Assembly: GCA_031285415.1 (NCBI GenBank)
Contig: JAITWF010000009.1
Coordinates: forward strand, 1 to 5,934
Origin: Deferribacteraceae bacterium
Lineage (GTDB): Bacteria > Chrysiogenota > Deferribacteres > Deferribacterales > JAISNW01
Reading direction: 5' to 3'
Length of the DNA stretch: 5,934 nucleotides
Positions 1 to 4,892 of this stretch are shown in pieces (positions within the stretch are counted from its first letter, which is position 1; each line of letters begins with the position of its first letter). The notes beneath the pieces were generated by a model. That model saw only the letters and a list, made by a program, of their open reading frames with translations. It had not been told where the DNA came from and searched no databases. The position numbers and the translations under genes were made by a program.

Positions 1-1419
1 GTTGCCTCTAAAACTAGCGATATCGCTGGCGACGGCACCACTACCGCTACAGTGCTTGCACAGGCTATATACACCGAAGGGATTAAAAATGTCGTTGCTG
101 GCGCAAGCCCAATGGAGATCAAGCGTGGTATCGACAAGGCCGTTGAGCGTGTAGTTGAGGAGCTTAAAAAGATCTCTAAACCGATCCAAGGGAAGAAGGA
201 GATCGCACAGGTCGGCATGATCTCTGCTAACAACGACACCGAGATCGGCACAATCATAGCAGACGCTATGGAGAAGGTCGGTAAAGACGGCGTTATCACC
301 ATCGAAGAGAATAAATCTACCGATACACTCCTTGACGTTGTTGAGGGTATGCAGTTTGATCGTGGCTACCTATCACCATATTTCGTTACAAATCATGAAA
401 CAATGCAAGCTGTTTTTGAGAAGTGTTATGTTCTTATTCATGAGAAGAAAATTAGCAACATGAAGGAGATCCTTCCTATCCTTGAGCAGATCGTGAAGCA
501 GAACGCACCGTTCATGATCATCGCAGAGGATATCGAGGGTGAGGCTCTTGCAACGCTCGTATTGAACAAACTCCGTGGCACGCTAAACTGTGTAGCCGTT
601 AAAGCTCCAGGCTTTGGCGATCGCCGCAAAGAGATGTTGAAAGATATCGCTGTATTAACAGGTGGACAGGTTATCTCTGAAGATCTAGGCGTAAAATTGG
701 ATAGTATCACATTAGAAGACCTAGGACAGGTAAAAAAGATCGTCGTTGACAAAGATAACACAACAATCGTTGAGGGCGCTGGCAAGGCAGAGGAGATCAA
801 AGCTCGTGTAAATCAGCTCCGCAAGCAGATCGAAGATACTACATCTGACTACGACCGTGAGAAGCTCCAGGAGCGTCTTGCGAAGCTCGTTGGCGGCGTT
901 GCCGTTATCAAAGTTGGCGCAGCTACAGAGACCGAGATGAAAGAGAAGAAAGCTCGTGTGGAAGATGCTCTGAACGCTACTAAAGCGGCTGTTGAAGAGG
1001 GTATAGTTCCTGGAGGCGGCGTGGCTCTTATCCGTGCTATGGCAACGCTGAAAGGCTTTAAAGTGTCGAAAGAGCAGCAGGTTGGCGTTGAGATCATCCG
1101 TAGAGCTCTTGAGGCTCCACTACGCCAGATCGCTGAAAACGCTGGCTTTGAAGGCTCTATCGTAGTTAATAAAGTGAAAGATGCCAGAACATCGGCATTC
1201 GGATTCAATGCAGCATCTGAAGAGTATGAAGATATGATAAAAGCTGGCGTTATCGACCCAACTAAAGTCGCACGCACAGCATTGCAAAACGCAGCATCTG
1301 TTGCAGGGCTTATGCTCACAACAGAGGCAGTTATTACCGAAATTCCAGAGAAGAAAGAGGCTCCTATGGGCGGCGGAATGGATGGTATGGGTGGTATGGG
1401 CGGAATGGGAATGATGTAA
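1..1419 (+). CDS. groEL: 60 kDa chaperonin GroEL, 5'-truncated by the window edge
   Basis: This is the cytoplasmic ATP-dependent chaperonin that forms double heptameric rings and folds proteins together with GroES. The frame is open from base 1, and the first visible residues (VASKTSD) align with about Val77 of E. coli GroEL, so roughly 76 N-terminal residues lie outside. The later GTG at base 52 is an internal codon, not the start. The ATPase motif GDGTTTA is at residues 10-16, with Asp11 matching E. coli Asp87. Asp322 (VEDALNATK) matches Asp398, and Asp419 (VIDPTKV) matches Asp495. The constant offset of 76 implies few or no net indels and a full length of about 548 aa, as in E. coli. The protein ends in a Gly-Met-rich tail (GGMDGMGGMGGMGMM), the usual flexible tail inside the chaperonin cavity. 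GroES would be expected upstream but is not visible. Identification is firm. Confidence 0.98.
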   Translation, partial: VASKTSDIAGDGTTTATVLAQAIYTEGIKNVVAGASPMEIKRGIDKAVERVVEELKKISKPIQGKKEIAQVGMISANNDTEIGTIIADAMEKVGKDGVITIEENKSTDTLLDVVEGMQFDRGYLSPYFVTNHETMQAVFEKCYVLIHEKKISNMKEILPILEQIVKQNAPFMIIAEDIEGEALATLVLNKLRGTLNCVAVKAPGFGDRRKEMLKDIAVLTGGQVISEDLGVKLDSITLEDLGQVKKIVVDKDNTTIVEGAGKAEEIKARVNQLRKQIEDTTSDYDREKLQERLAKLVGGVAVIKVGAATETEMKEKKARVEDALNATKAAVEEGIVPGGGVALIRAMATLKGFKVSKEQQVGVEIIRRALEAPLRQIAENAGFEGSIVVNKVKDARTSAFGFNAASEEYEDMIKAGVIDPTKVARTALQNAASVAGLMLTTEAVITEIPEKKEAPMGGGMDGMGGMGGMGMM

Positions 1420-1424
1420 TTGAC

Positions 1425-1455
1425 TGGGAGGGGCAACCAAGGTTTCCCCTTCCCA
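1425..1455 (+). terminator. GC-rich hairpin just after groEL, possible terminator
   Basis: Five bases after the groEL stop codon, TGGGAGGGGCAACC (1425-1438) can pair with 1441-1455. The stem has up to 13 pairs, with a bulged T at 1450, a C/T mismatch and a tiny AA loop that would open by a pair. It is a strong hairpin in the right place to end the groEL transcript or protect its 3' end. No U-run follows; the next bases are a C-rich stretch resembling the spacer at 4437-4555. It may therefore be an mRNA-stabilising or repeat-derived structure rather than a classical intrinsic terminator. Confidence 0.45.
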
Positions 1456-1483
1456 ACCTCCCCTTCCTTTAGGGATTCACTGC

Positions 1484-1500
1484 GACGGCACATGTCCGTC
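1484..1500 (+). other. Small hairpin in the groEL-recombinase spacer
   Basis: GACGG (1484-1488) and CCGTC (1496-1500) form a perfect 5-bp stem around the 7-base loop CACATGT, followed by the moderately T-rich TTCGTTCAATTT. It could help the hairpin at 1425-1455 end transcription. The stem is short, so this is a weak call. Confidence 0.3.
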
Positions 1501-1509
1501 TTCGTTCAA

Positions 1510-1527
1510 TTTATATCTTTTATATCT
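1510..1527 (+). repeat. Perfect 9-bp tandem direct repeat (TTTATATCT x2)
   Basis: TTTATATCT occurs twice head to tail (1510-1518 and 1519-1527) directly upstream of the dyad at 1526-1560, overlapping it by two bases. It covers the place where a -35 box for the TATAAT at 1540-1545 would lie, and no good TTGACA match is seen there. Two iterated sites next to a promoter suit binding of an activator or of the recombinase itself, but low-complexity AT DNA is a simple alternative. Confidence 0.5.
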
Positions 1528-1560
1528 CCTAAATTGCCGTATAATACAGCAATTTAGGAG
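1526..1560 (+). promoter_or_regulatory. 35-bp dyad enclosing a -10 box and the recombinase RBS
   Basis: CTCCTAAATTGC (1526-1537) and GCAATTTAGGAG (1549-1560) are perfect 12-bp inverted repeats. The 11-bp spacer CGTATAATACA is itself nearly palindromic (GTAT-A-ATAC), giving 16 of 17 possible pairs about base 1543. The spacer contains a perfect TATAAT (1540-1545). The right arm ends in TAGGAG, the Shine-Dalgarno sequence seven bases before the ATG at 1568. A transcript entering from groEL would fold this into a hairpin that hides the ribosome site. A transcript started at this TATAAT would begin near the right arm and escape. It could also be a protein operator or a recombinase-binding site. 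The symmetry is seen directly; its role is inference. Confidence 0.6.
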
Positions 1561-1567
1561 TTTAAAG

Positions 1568-2473
1568 ATGATTGATATTCGGCAAGAGGTTGAGGCGTAT
1601 CTATATTACTGTGAGTATCAGAAGAAGCTAAGTATAAAGTCTATTCAGGCGTACTCAATCGATCTAAAGCAGTTTTTATCGCATAATAATAATCAGAATC
1701 TTTCAAAATCGACTATTTCAAACTATATAACATACCTTCATAAAACGTATATGCCGCAAGCGGCTAAGCGGAAGCTTGCAAGCGTTCGAGCATTTCTCAA
1801 CTATCTTGAGTTTGAGGAGATCATTGACGCAAACCCTATCCGTAAGATTAAGACAAAATTCAAAGAGCCGAAGATACTCCCTAAGATAATACCGTTGAGA
1901 GTTATTGAGCAGCTTTTGGCGGCGGTTCATCAGGAGTGGGCGAATGCTAAGACAGCACATGCTAATTGTGCTGCACTGCGCAACGTTGCGATTATGGAGA
2001 TCTTATTTGCAACGGGTATGCGTGTATCGGAGCTATGCTCTCTCAAAGCGGATGATGTTCACCTGGAGGAGGGGAATATCTATATCATGGGGAAAGGCTC
2101 GAAGGAGCGTATAATTCAGATTGGAAATGACGAAGTACTCTCAATTTTACGGCAATATCAGGAGGCGTTTAGTCCATCTGCTTTCTTCTTTATCAATCGC
2201 TTCTCATCACGCATTTCAGAGCAATCTGTGCGGTTTATGTTAAGAAAGTTTAGGATAAGGGCTGGAATTGCAACCAACGTGACGCCGCATATGTTTCGAC
2301 ACTCATTTGCTACGCTACTGCTCGAGGAGGATGTCGATATCCGATATATACAGCGAATGTTGGGGCATAGCTCGATTCAGACAACGCAGATATACACGCT
2401 AGTCACCACCGAAAAGCAGCGCCAGATCCTGACGGCAAGACATCCGCGAAATAAGATTGCATTAAAATATTGA
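1568..2473 (+). CDS. XerC/XerD-like tyrosine recombinase
   Basis: This 301-aa protein is a site-specific tyrosine recombinase, which cuts DNA through a covalent 3'-phosphotyrosine and exchanges strands without high-energy cofactors. Residues 1-95 form the SAM-like core-binding domain (KKLSIKSIQAYSIDLKQF). Residues about 105-295 are the catalytic domain. All active-site residues are visible: Arg152 (TGMRVSEL), Lys176 (GKGSKER), His241 and Arg244 (HMFRHSF), His267 (GHSSIQTTQIY) and the nucleophile Tyr276. Length is typical of XerC/XerD (about 300 aa). The ATG is supported by TAGGAG seven bases upstream. No phage, integron or transposon gene adjoins it, so it may resolve chromosome dimers or act on a local site, but a domesticated integrase is also possible. 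Codons are visibly more AT-rich than in groEL, partly an expression effect. Family certain, cellular role not. Confidence 0.9.
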   Translation: MIDIRQEVEAYLYYCEYQKKLSIKSIQAYSIDLKQFLSHNNNQNLSKSTISNYITYLHKTYMPQAAKRKLASVRAFLNYLEFEEIIDANPIRKIKTKFKEPKILPKIIPLRVIEQLLAAVHQEWANAKTAHANCAALRNVAIMEILFATGMRVSELCSLKADDVHLEEGNIYIMGKGSKERIIQIGNDEVLSILRQYQEAFSPSAFFFINRFSSRISEQSVRFMLRKFRIRAGIATNVTPHMFRHSFATLLLEEDVDIRYIQRMLGHSSIQTTQIYTLVTTEKQRQILTARHPRNKIALKY

Positions 2474-2498
2474 CATTAAATATTTATTCCTTTATAAT
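2470..2498 (+). promoter_or_regulatory. Consensus sigma-70 promoter of the perR operon
   Basis: TTGACA (2470-2475) and TATAAT (2493-2498) are both perfect consensus boxes with the ideal 17-bp spacing. The -35 box overlaps the TGA stop codon of the recombinase, so the operon has its own start independent of the upstream gene. Transcription should begin near 2505, about 25 bases before the perR ATG. AAATATT flanks the -35 box on both sides as a short direct repeat. Confidence 0.85.
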
Positions 2499-2509
2499 AA
2501 TCATTATCA
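2495..2509 (+). promoter_or_regulatory. PerR/Fur-type operator over the -10 box
   Basis: TAATAATCATTATCA matches the PerR box TTATAATNATTATAA at 12 of 14 defined positions, and the two differences are symmetric (positions 2 and 14). The slightly wider TTTATAATAATCATTATC also resembles the E. coli Fur box. The site overlaps the -10 box and the predicted start point, so bound repressor would block RNA polymerase. With perR the first gene downstream, autorepression relieved by peroxide is the simplest reading. Confidence 0.75.
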
Positions 2510-2529
2510 AATAGAAAGAGGTAGTTGTT

Positions 2530-2925
2530 ATGCGGCTTGATGGCAAGCGTAATACTGTGCAGCGCAAGATAATCTTTGATTCGCTATCCGAGCTGGACTG
2601 CCATGCTACGGCGGAGCAGGTCTATGCGGCTGTTGTGCGCAAGCATCCCTCGATCAGCAAAGCCACTGTATATCGCAATATTGCGCAGATGGTGGAGGCT
2701 GGCGAGCTTCTGAATATCGGCAATTTTTACGGCGCAGCGCACTACGACCACCACTGCCAAAAGCACTATCATTTTATTTGCGAAGAGTGTAAACTTGTTT
2801 ATGACGTCAATGTCGATTTTCCCGATCTATCTGCACAGCTTGTAGGGATGGATCGGTTTGAGATTACAGGCCATACGCTGACATTTAGCGGTATCTGCCC
2901 CACATGCAAGGAGGTTACTAAGTGA
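2530..2925 (+). CDS. perR: Peroxide-sensing Fur-family repressor PerR
   Basis: This is a 131-aa cytoplasmic metalloregulator: a winged helix (residues about 1-68, with ISKATVYRNI as recognition helix) followed by a dimerisation domain. Structural zinc ligands are C84-x2-C87 and C123-x2-C126. The five regulatory-metal ligands of Bacillus subtilis PerR (His37, Asp85, His91, His93, Asp104) map with a constant offset of 12 to His25, Asp73, His79, His81 and Asp92. Asp92, where Fur proteins usually carry Glu, favours a peroxide sensor over an iron sensor. The N-terminus is about 12 residues shorter than B. subtilis PerR but keeps the NTVQRKII helix. AGAGG lies eight bases before the ATG. It heads the operon, has a matching box over its promoter, and probably represses all four genes until metal-catalysed histidine oxidation inactivates it. 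Confidence 0.9.
   Translation: MRLDGKRNTVQRKIIFDSLSELDCHATAEQVYAAVVRKHPSISKATVYRNIAQMVEAGELLNIGNFYGAAHYDHHCQKHYHFICEECKLVYDVNVDFPDLSAQLVGMDRFEITGHTLTFSGICPTCKEVTK
2908..2914 (+). promoter_or_regulatory. Full Shine-Dalgarno site fixing a GTG start
   Basis: AAGGAGG lies inside the last codons of perR, seven bases before a GTG at 2922. That GTG overlaps the perR TGA stop (GTGA). No in-frame ATG occurs nearby, so this site decides the start of the rubredoxin-like gene and indicates translational coupling to perR. Confidence 0.85.
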
Positions 2926-3395
2926 AACATCATGATGAAGAACTGCGTGAGCTTTCCGCTGGTGAGATCTCTGCTATCTGCTCTAGCTTAGCAAAAGGTT
3001 GCGAAAAGCAGCGTCTAAATGCCGAGATGGAAGCGTTCAATAAGATCGCCGACTACTATAAATCTAAGGCTAGAACCGAAAGCGGCAAAACCTTTACAGA
3101 TATAGCTGATCTACTTAATAGAGACCAGACCGAGAGCTTCCCAGCTGCAAATGCAAGCGCACAAGCTGCCGCCGACAGGGGCGCACTTCGCTCCCTTACG
3201 TGGAGCAAAAAGGTGTCTGCAATGTGCGACGTGTTACTTAAACGCTTCGACAAAGAGGGCGAAGCGATGCTTGCAAATAACAAGATTTTCATCTGCGATA
3301 TATGCGGATTTGTCTACGTAGGGAATACGCCCCCAGAGCTCTGCCCTATCTGCAAGGTGCCGAAGCACAAAATATTAGAGGTCAAAAGGGGGTAG
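2922..3395 (+). CDS. Rubredoxin-like protein with N-terminal helical domain
   Basis: This 157-aa predicted electron-transfer protein starts with GTG. Residues about 122-155 form a rubredoxin-type Fe(Cys)4 domain with C125-x2-C128 (FICDICGF) and C141-x2-C144 (ELCPICKVPKH), very like the C-terminal domain of rubrerythrin. The first 120 residues look helical and lack the rubrerythrin diiron pattern: there is no paired ExxH, so it probably cannot reduce peroxide alone. Rubredoxin-like genes (rdl) near perR and rubrerythrin are known from Desulfovibrio vulgaris. By analogy it probably passes electrons to the rubrerythrin encoded two genes downstream; that is inference. It overlaps perR by four bases and ends four bases before the ferredoxin gene. 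The N-terminal EKQRLNAEMEAFNKIADYYK stretch is not assigned to a named family here. Confidence 0.8.
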   Translation: MKHHDEELRELSAGEISAICSSLAKGCEKQRLNAEMEAFNKIADYYKSKARTESGKTFTDIADLLNRDQTESFPAANASAQAAADRGALRSLTWSKKVSAMCDVLLKRFDKEGEAMLANNKIFICDICGFVYVGNTPPELCPICKVPKHKILEVKRG

Positions 3396-3399
3396 AGCT

Positions 3400-3879
3400 A
3401 TGCCAGCATTCAGAAATATTCGCATGTGCGACAAAGATTGTATGTGTCTATACGTCTGCCCTACAGGGGCTACTGATACCGAAAATAGCATTATCGACGC
3501 TAGCAAATGTATCGCTGGCTGCTCCGCCTGTGCCGCTGCCTGCCCTGCTGGCGCAATATCGATCGTTCCCGATAGCTATCCGCCACAACAGCCAAAGGTG
3601 AAGAGTGTGATCGCTACACAGCTCGCTTTAGTGCAGAGCAAGGTAGAGCAGGAGCAGATAGCGTTAGAGATCGCTAGATCCACGCAAGACCCTGTAACAA
3701 AGCAGTTTGCAACAGCCATAGCTAAATCCAACCTTCGTATGGCGGAGGATATTGTGCGTGAAGCTGGATATATGTTGCCGCAGAGTGTACAAGCAAGAGA
3801 GTTACTGCAATCTATGCTCGACAGTGCGCCAGAGGGTTTCCCTAAGGACGCAGTAGAGCTTTTACTTAAAAAACTATAA
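3400..3879 (+). CDS. Dicluster-type 4Fe-4S ferredoxin with C-terminal helical domain
   Basis: This 159-aa iron-sulfur protein has eight cysteines in two groups within its first 50 residues, followed by about 100 residues that look alpha-helical. Group one is C10, C14, C16, C20-Pro and group two is C37, C41, C44, C48-Pro. The canonical spacing is CxxCxxCxxxCP, so group one has its second cysteine displaced by one residue and group two has one extra residue after its first cysteine. The repeated CPTGA/CPAGA ends and internal pseudo-symmetry still argue for two 4Fe-4S clusters. The C-terminal part has SKVEQEQIALEIA and MAEDIVREAGYMLPQS segments of unknown role. A G-rich SD (AAGGGGG) overlaps the end of the upstream gene. 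Its position between the rubredoxin-like protein and rubrerythrin suggests a low-potential electron donor in peroxide reduction, which is inference. Confidence 0.8.
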   Translation: MPAFRNIRMCDKDCMCLYVCPTGATDTENSIIDASKCIAGCSACAAACPAGAISIVPDSYPPQQPKVKSVIATQLALVQSKVEQEQIALEIARSTQDPVTKQFATAIAKSNLRMAEDIVREAGYMLPQSVQARELLQSMLDSAPEGFPKDAVELLLKKL

Positions 3880-3894
3880 AAGAGGAGATAGAAT

Positions 3895-4437
3895 ATGCCA
3901 CAACTAAAAGGTAGCAAGACTGAGCAGAATCTGATGGAGGCTTTCGCTGGCGAGAGCCAAGCACGCAACAAGTACACATACTTTGCAGGTAAGGCGAAGA
4001 AAGAGGGCTACGAGCAGATAGCAGCTGTATTTGAAGAGACCGCTGTGAATGAGAAGGAGCATGCGAAGATCTGGTTTAAACTCCTCTGCGGTGGCGACAT
4101 TCCATCTACAGTTGAGAACCTGAAAGCAGCAGCAGATGGCGAAAATGGCGAGTGGACAGAGATGTACAAGCGTATGGCAGCCGAAGCTCGTGAGGAGGGG
4201 TTCACCGATATCGCCTTCCTATTTGAGGCTGTAGGCAATATCGAGAAGGAGCATGAGGAGCGTTATCGCAAACTTGCTAAAAATATTGAAGATGGCGTAG
4301 TGTTTGCTAAAAATGAGAAGAGCGTCTGGATCTGCCGCAACTGTGGACATATCCACGATAGCGCAAATGCGCCGAAGCTCTGCCCAGTGTGCAAACATCC
4401 GCAGGCTTACTTTGAGCTACGTGTAGTGAACTACTAA
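3895..4437 (+). CDS. rbr: Rubrerythrin, non-haem diiron NADH-linked peroxidase
   Basis: Rubrerythrin reduces H2O2 to water in the anaerobe cytoplasm, using a diiron site fed by its own rubredoxin domain. The 180-aa protein has the classical order. A ferritin-like four-helix bundle (residues 1-135) carries Glu20 (AGESQARNKY), E53-x2-H56 (NEKEHAK), Glu97 and Glu100 (AAEAREEGF), and E117-x2-H120 (IEKEHEERY). A rubredoxin domain (residues about 144-175) follows with C147-x2-C150 and C163-x2-C166 (CPVCKHPQAYFE). Length is close to the roughly 190 aa of Desulfovibrio rubrerythrin. The SD GAGGAG lies just upstream of the ATG, and the gap from the ferredoxin gene is only 15 bases. It is the last gene of the PerR operon and probably its main effector. 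Identification is firm. Confidence 0.96.
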   Translation: MPQLKGSKTEQNLMEAFAGESQARNKYTYFAGKAKKEGYEQIAAVFEETAVNEKEHAKIWFKLLCGGDIPSTVENLKAAADGENGEWTEMYKRMAAEAREEGFTDIAFLFEAVGNIEKEHEERYRKLAKNIEDGVVFAKNEKSVWICRNCGHIHDSANAPKLCPVCKHPQAYFELRVVNY

Positions 4438-4448
4438 ATGCAGTTAAC

Positions 4449-4469
4449 ACCCTCCCCTTGAGGGAGGGT
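4449..4469 (+). terminator. 8-bp hairpin after rbr, possible terminator
   Basis: ACCCTCCC (4449-4456), loop CTTGA, and GGGAGGGT (4462-4469) form a perfect GC-rich stem starting 12 bases after the rubrerythrin stop. No U-run follows, so intrinsic termination is uncertain. Being the first stable fold after the operon, it may protect the mRNA 3' end or pause polymerase. Confidence 0.4.
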
Positions 4470-4526
4470 CGAAGCTTTAGCTTCGGGGAGGGGTCTTTAC
4501 CCCCCACCGGCAACAAGTTGCCGACT

Positions 4527-4540
4527 CCCCCTCAAGGGGG
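4527..4540 (-). terminator. Hairpin after acpS, possible terminator for the - strand operon
   Basis: CCCCC (4527-4531), loop TCAA, and GGGGG (4536-4540) form a compact stem about 14 bases beyond the acpS stop on the minus strand. Together with the larger palindrome it could end the mqnA-pdxJ-acpS transcript. There is no T-run in the transcript, so the call is tentative. Confidence 0.35.
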
Positions 4541-4553
4541 GGTGTTTGGGGCA

Positions 4554-4892
4554 TTACTTCGTTGCCATCGCTATCGCATACTCCTTGCAGTGAGAGATCG
4601 AGATCTCTATCTCTGGTGCAGGTGTCCCCTTTATGCTCACTGTAGGCGCACCTGCGGAGTCTGGCAGTATCTCGATATCTACAAACGAGATATGCTCGCC
4701 GATCCCTGTACGGAACGCCTTCGCCACCGACTCCTTCCCTGCGAATCTACCTGCAAGGAAGTTTATACTCTCATTCCTTTGAAAAAAGATCTCCTGCTCT
4801 GAAATTGATAAGATACGGTCGAGTAGCGACCTGCCATATTTGGCGTAGCTCTGCCTGATCCGCTCGATCTCTATGATATCACAGCCGATCAT
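4554..4892 (-). CDS. acpS: Holo-[acyl-carrier-protein] synthase
   Basis: AcpS transfers the 4'-phosphopantetheine of coenzyme A to a serine of apo-ACP, activating it for fatty acid synthesis. The 112-aa protein shows all signature blocks of the small, trimeric AcpS class: GCDIIEIERI at residues 3-12 with the Mg-binding Asp5, GRFAGKESVAKAF at 48-60 with Glu54 and Lys58, GTP/TGIG-type loop residues near 62-65, and ISISHCKEYAIA at 97-108 with His101. The matching metal ligands in E. coli AcpS are Asp9 and Glu58. Length is slightly shorter than the typical 120-126 aa. The ATG overlaps the pdxJ stop as ATGA, so translation is probably coupled; only a weak AGAG precedes it. The pdxJ-acpS pairing is common in proteobacteria and supports both identifications. 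Confidence 0.95.
   Translation of the reverse strand: MIGCDIIEIERIRQSYAKYGRSLLDRILSISEQEIFFQRNESINFLAGRFAGKESVAKAFRTGIGEHISFVDIEILPDSAGAPTVSIKGTPAPEIEISISHCKEYAIAMATK

Larger units (their letters stand above)
4437..4555. repeat. Nested palindromic intergenic element between convergent genes
   Basis: Almost the whole rbr-acpS spacer is inverted repeats. The outer arms are 4446-4464 and 4529-4546 (AACACCC...TTGAGGG against its complement), identical except for one T inserted in the left arm. Outside them AATGC (4437-4441) mirrors GCATT (4551-4555), ending on the stop codons of both genes. Inside are three further stems: ACCCTCCC/GGGAGGGT (4449-4469), CGAAGC/GCTTCG (4470-4485) and CGGCAAC/GTTGCCG (4508-4523). 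The C-runs and G-runs can also pair in several alternative ways. The pattern resembles interspersed palindromic repeats (REP/MITE-like) that sit in intergenic space, and it could fold into a cruciform or a branched RNA. No transposase is nearby and no second full copy lies in the window. Confidence 0.65.

Noticed and set aside
52..54. GTG as a possible start of groEL
   Set aside because: The same frame is open to base 1 and encodes the conserved GDGTTTA ATPase motif upstream of this codon.
849..1493. 214-aa open frame on the minus strand under groEL
   Set aside because: It is antisense to the conserved GroEL frame, and its proline/serine-rich translation mirrors groEL codon bias. No recognisable domain.
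1526..1560. Intrinsic terminator of groEL
   Set aside because: The dyad is AT-rich, lacks a following T-run, lies just before a start codon and contains the -10 and RBS; a regulatory role fits better.
2530..2925. Iron-responsive Fur rather than PerR
   Set aside because: All five PerR regulatory-metal ligands are present at identical spacing, including Asp92 where Fur usually has Glu, and the gene leads a peroxide operon. Fur is not fully excluded.
3302..3601. 99-aa plus-strand frame overlapping the rubredoxin-like and ferredoxin genes
   Set aside because: It is out of frame with two genes carrying clear cysteine motifs; an out-of-frame shadow.
4437..4555. CRISPR array
   Set aside because: There are inverted repeats but no regularly spaced direct repeats with unique spacers, and no cas genes.
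4458..4802. 114-aa plus-strand open frame across the palindromic spacer into acpS
   Set aside because: It starts inside the inverted-repeat element and runs antisense to acpS, whose signature motifs are unmistakable.
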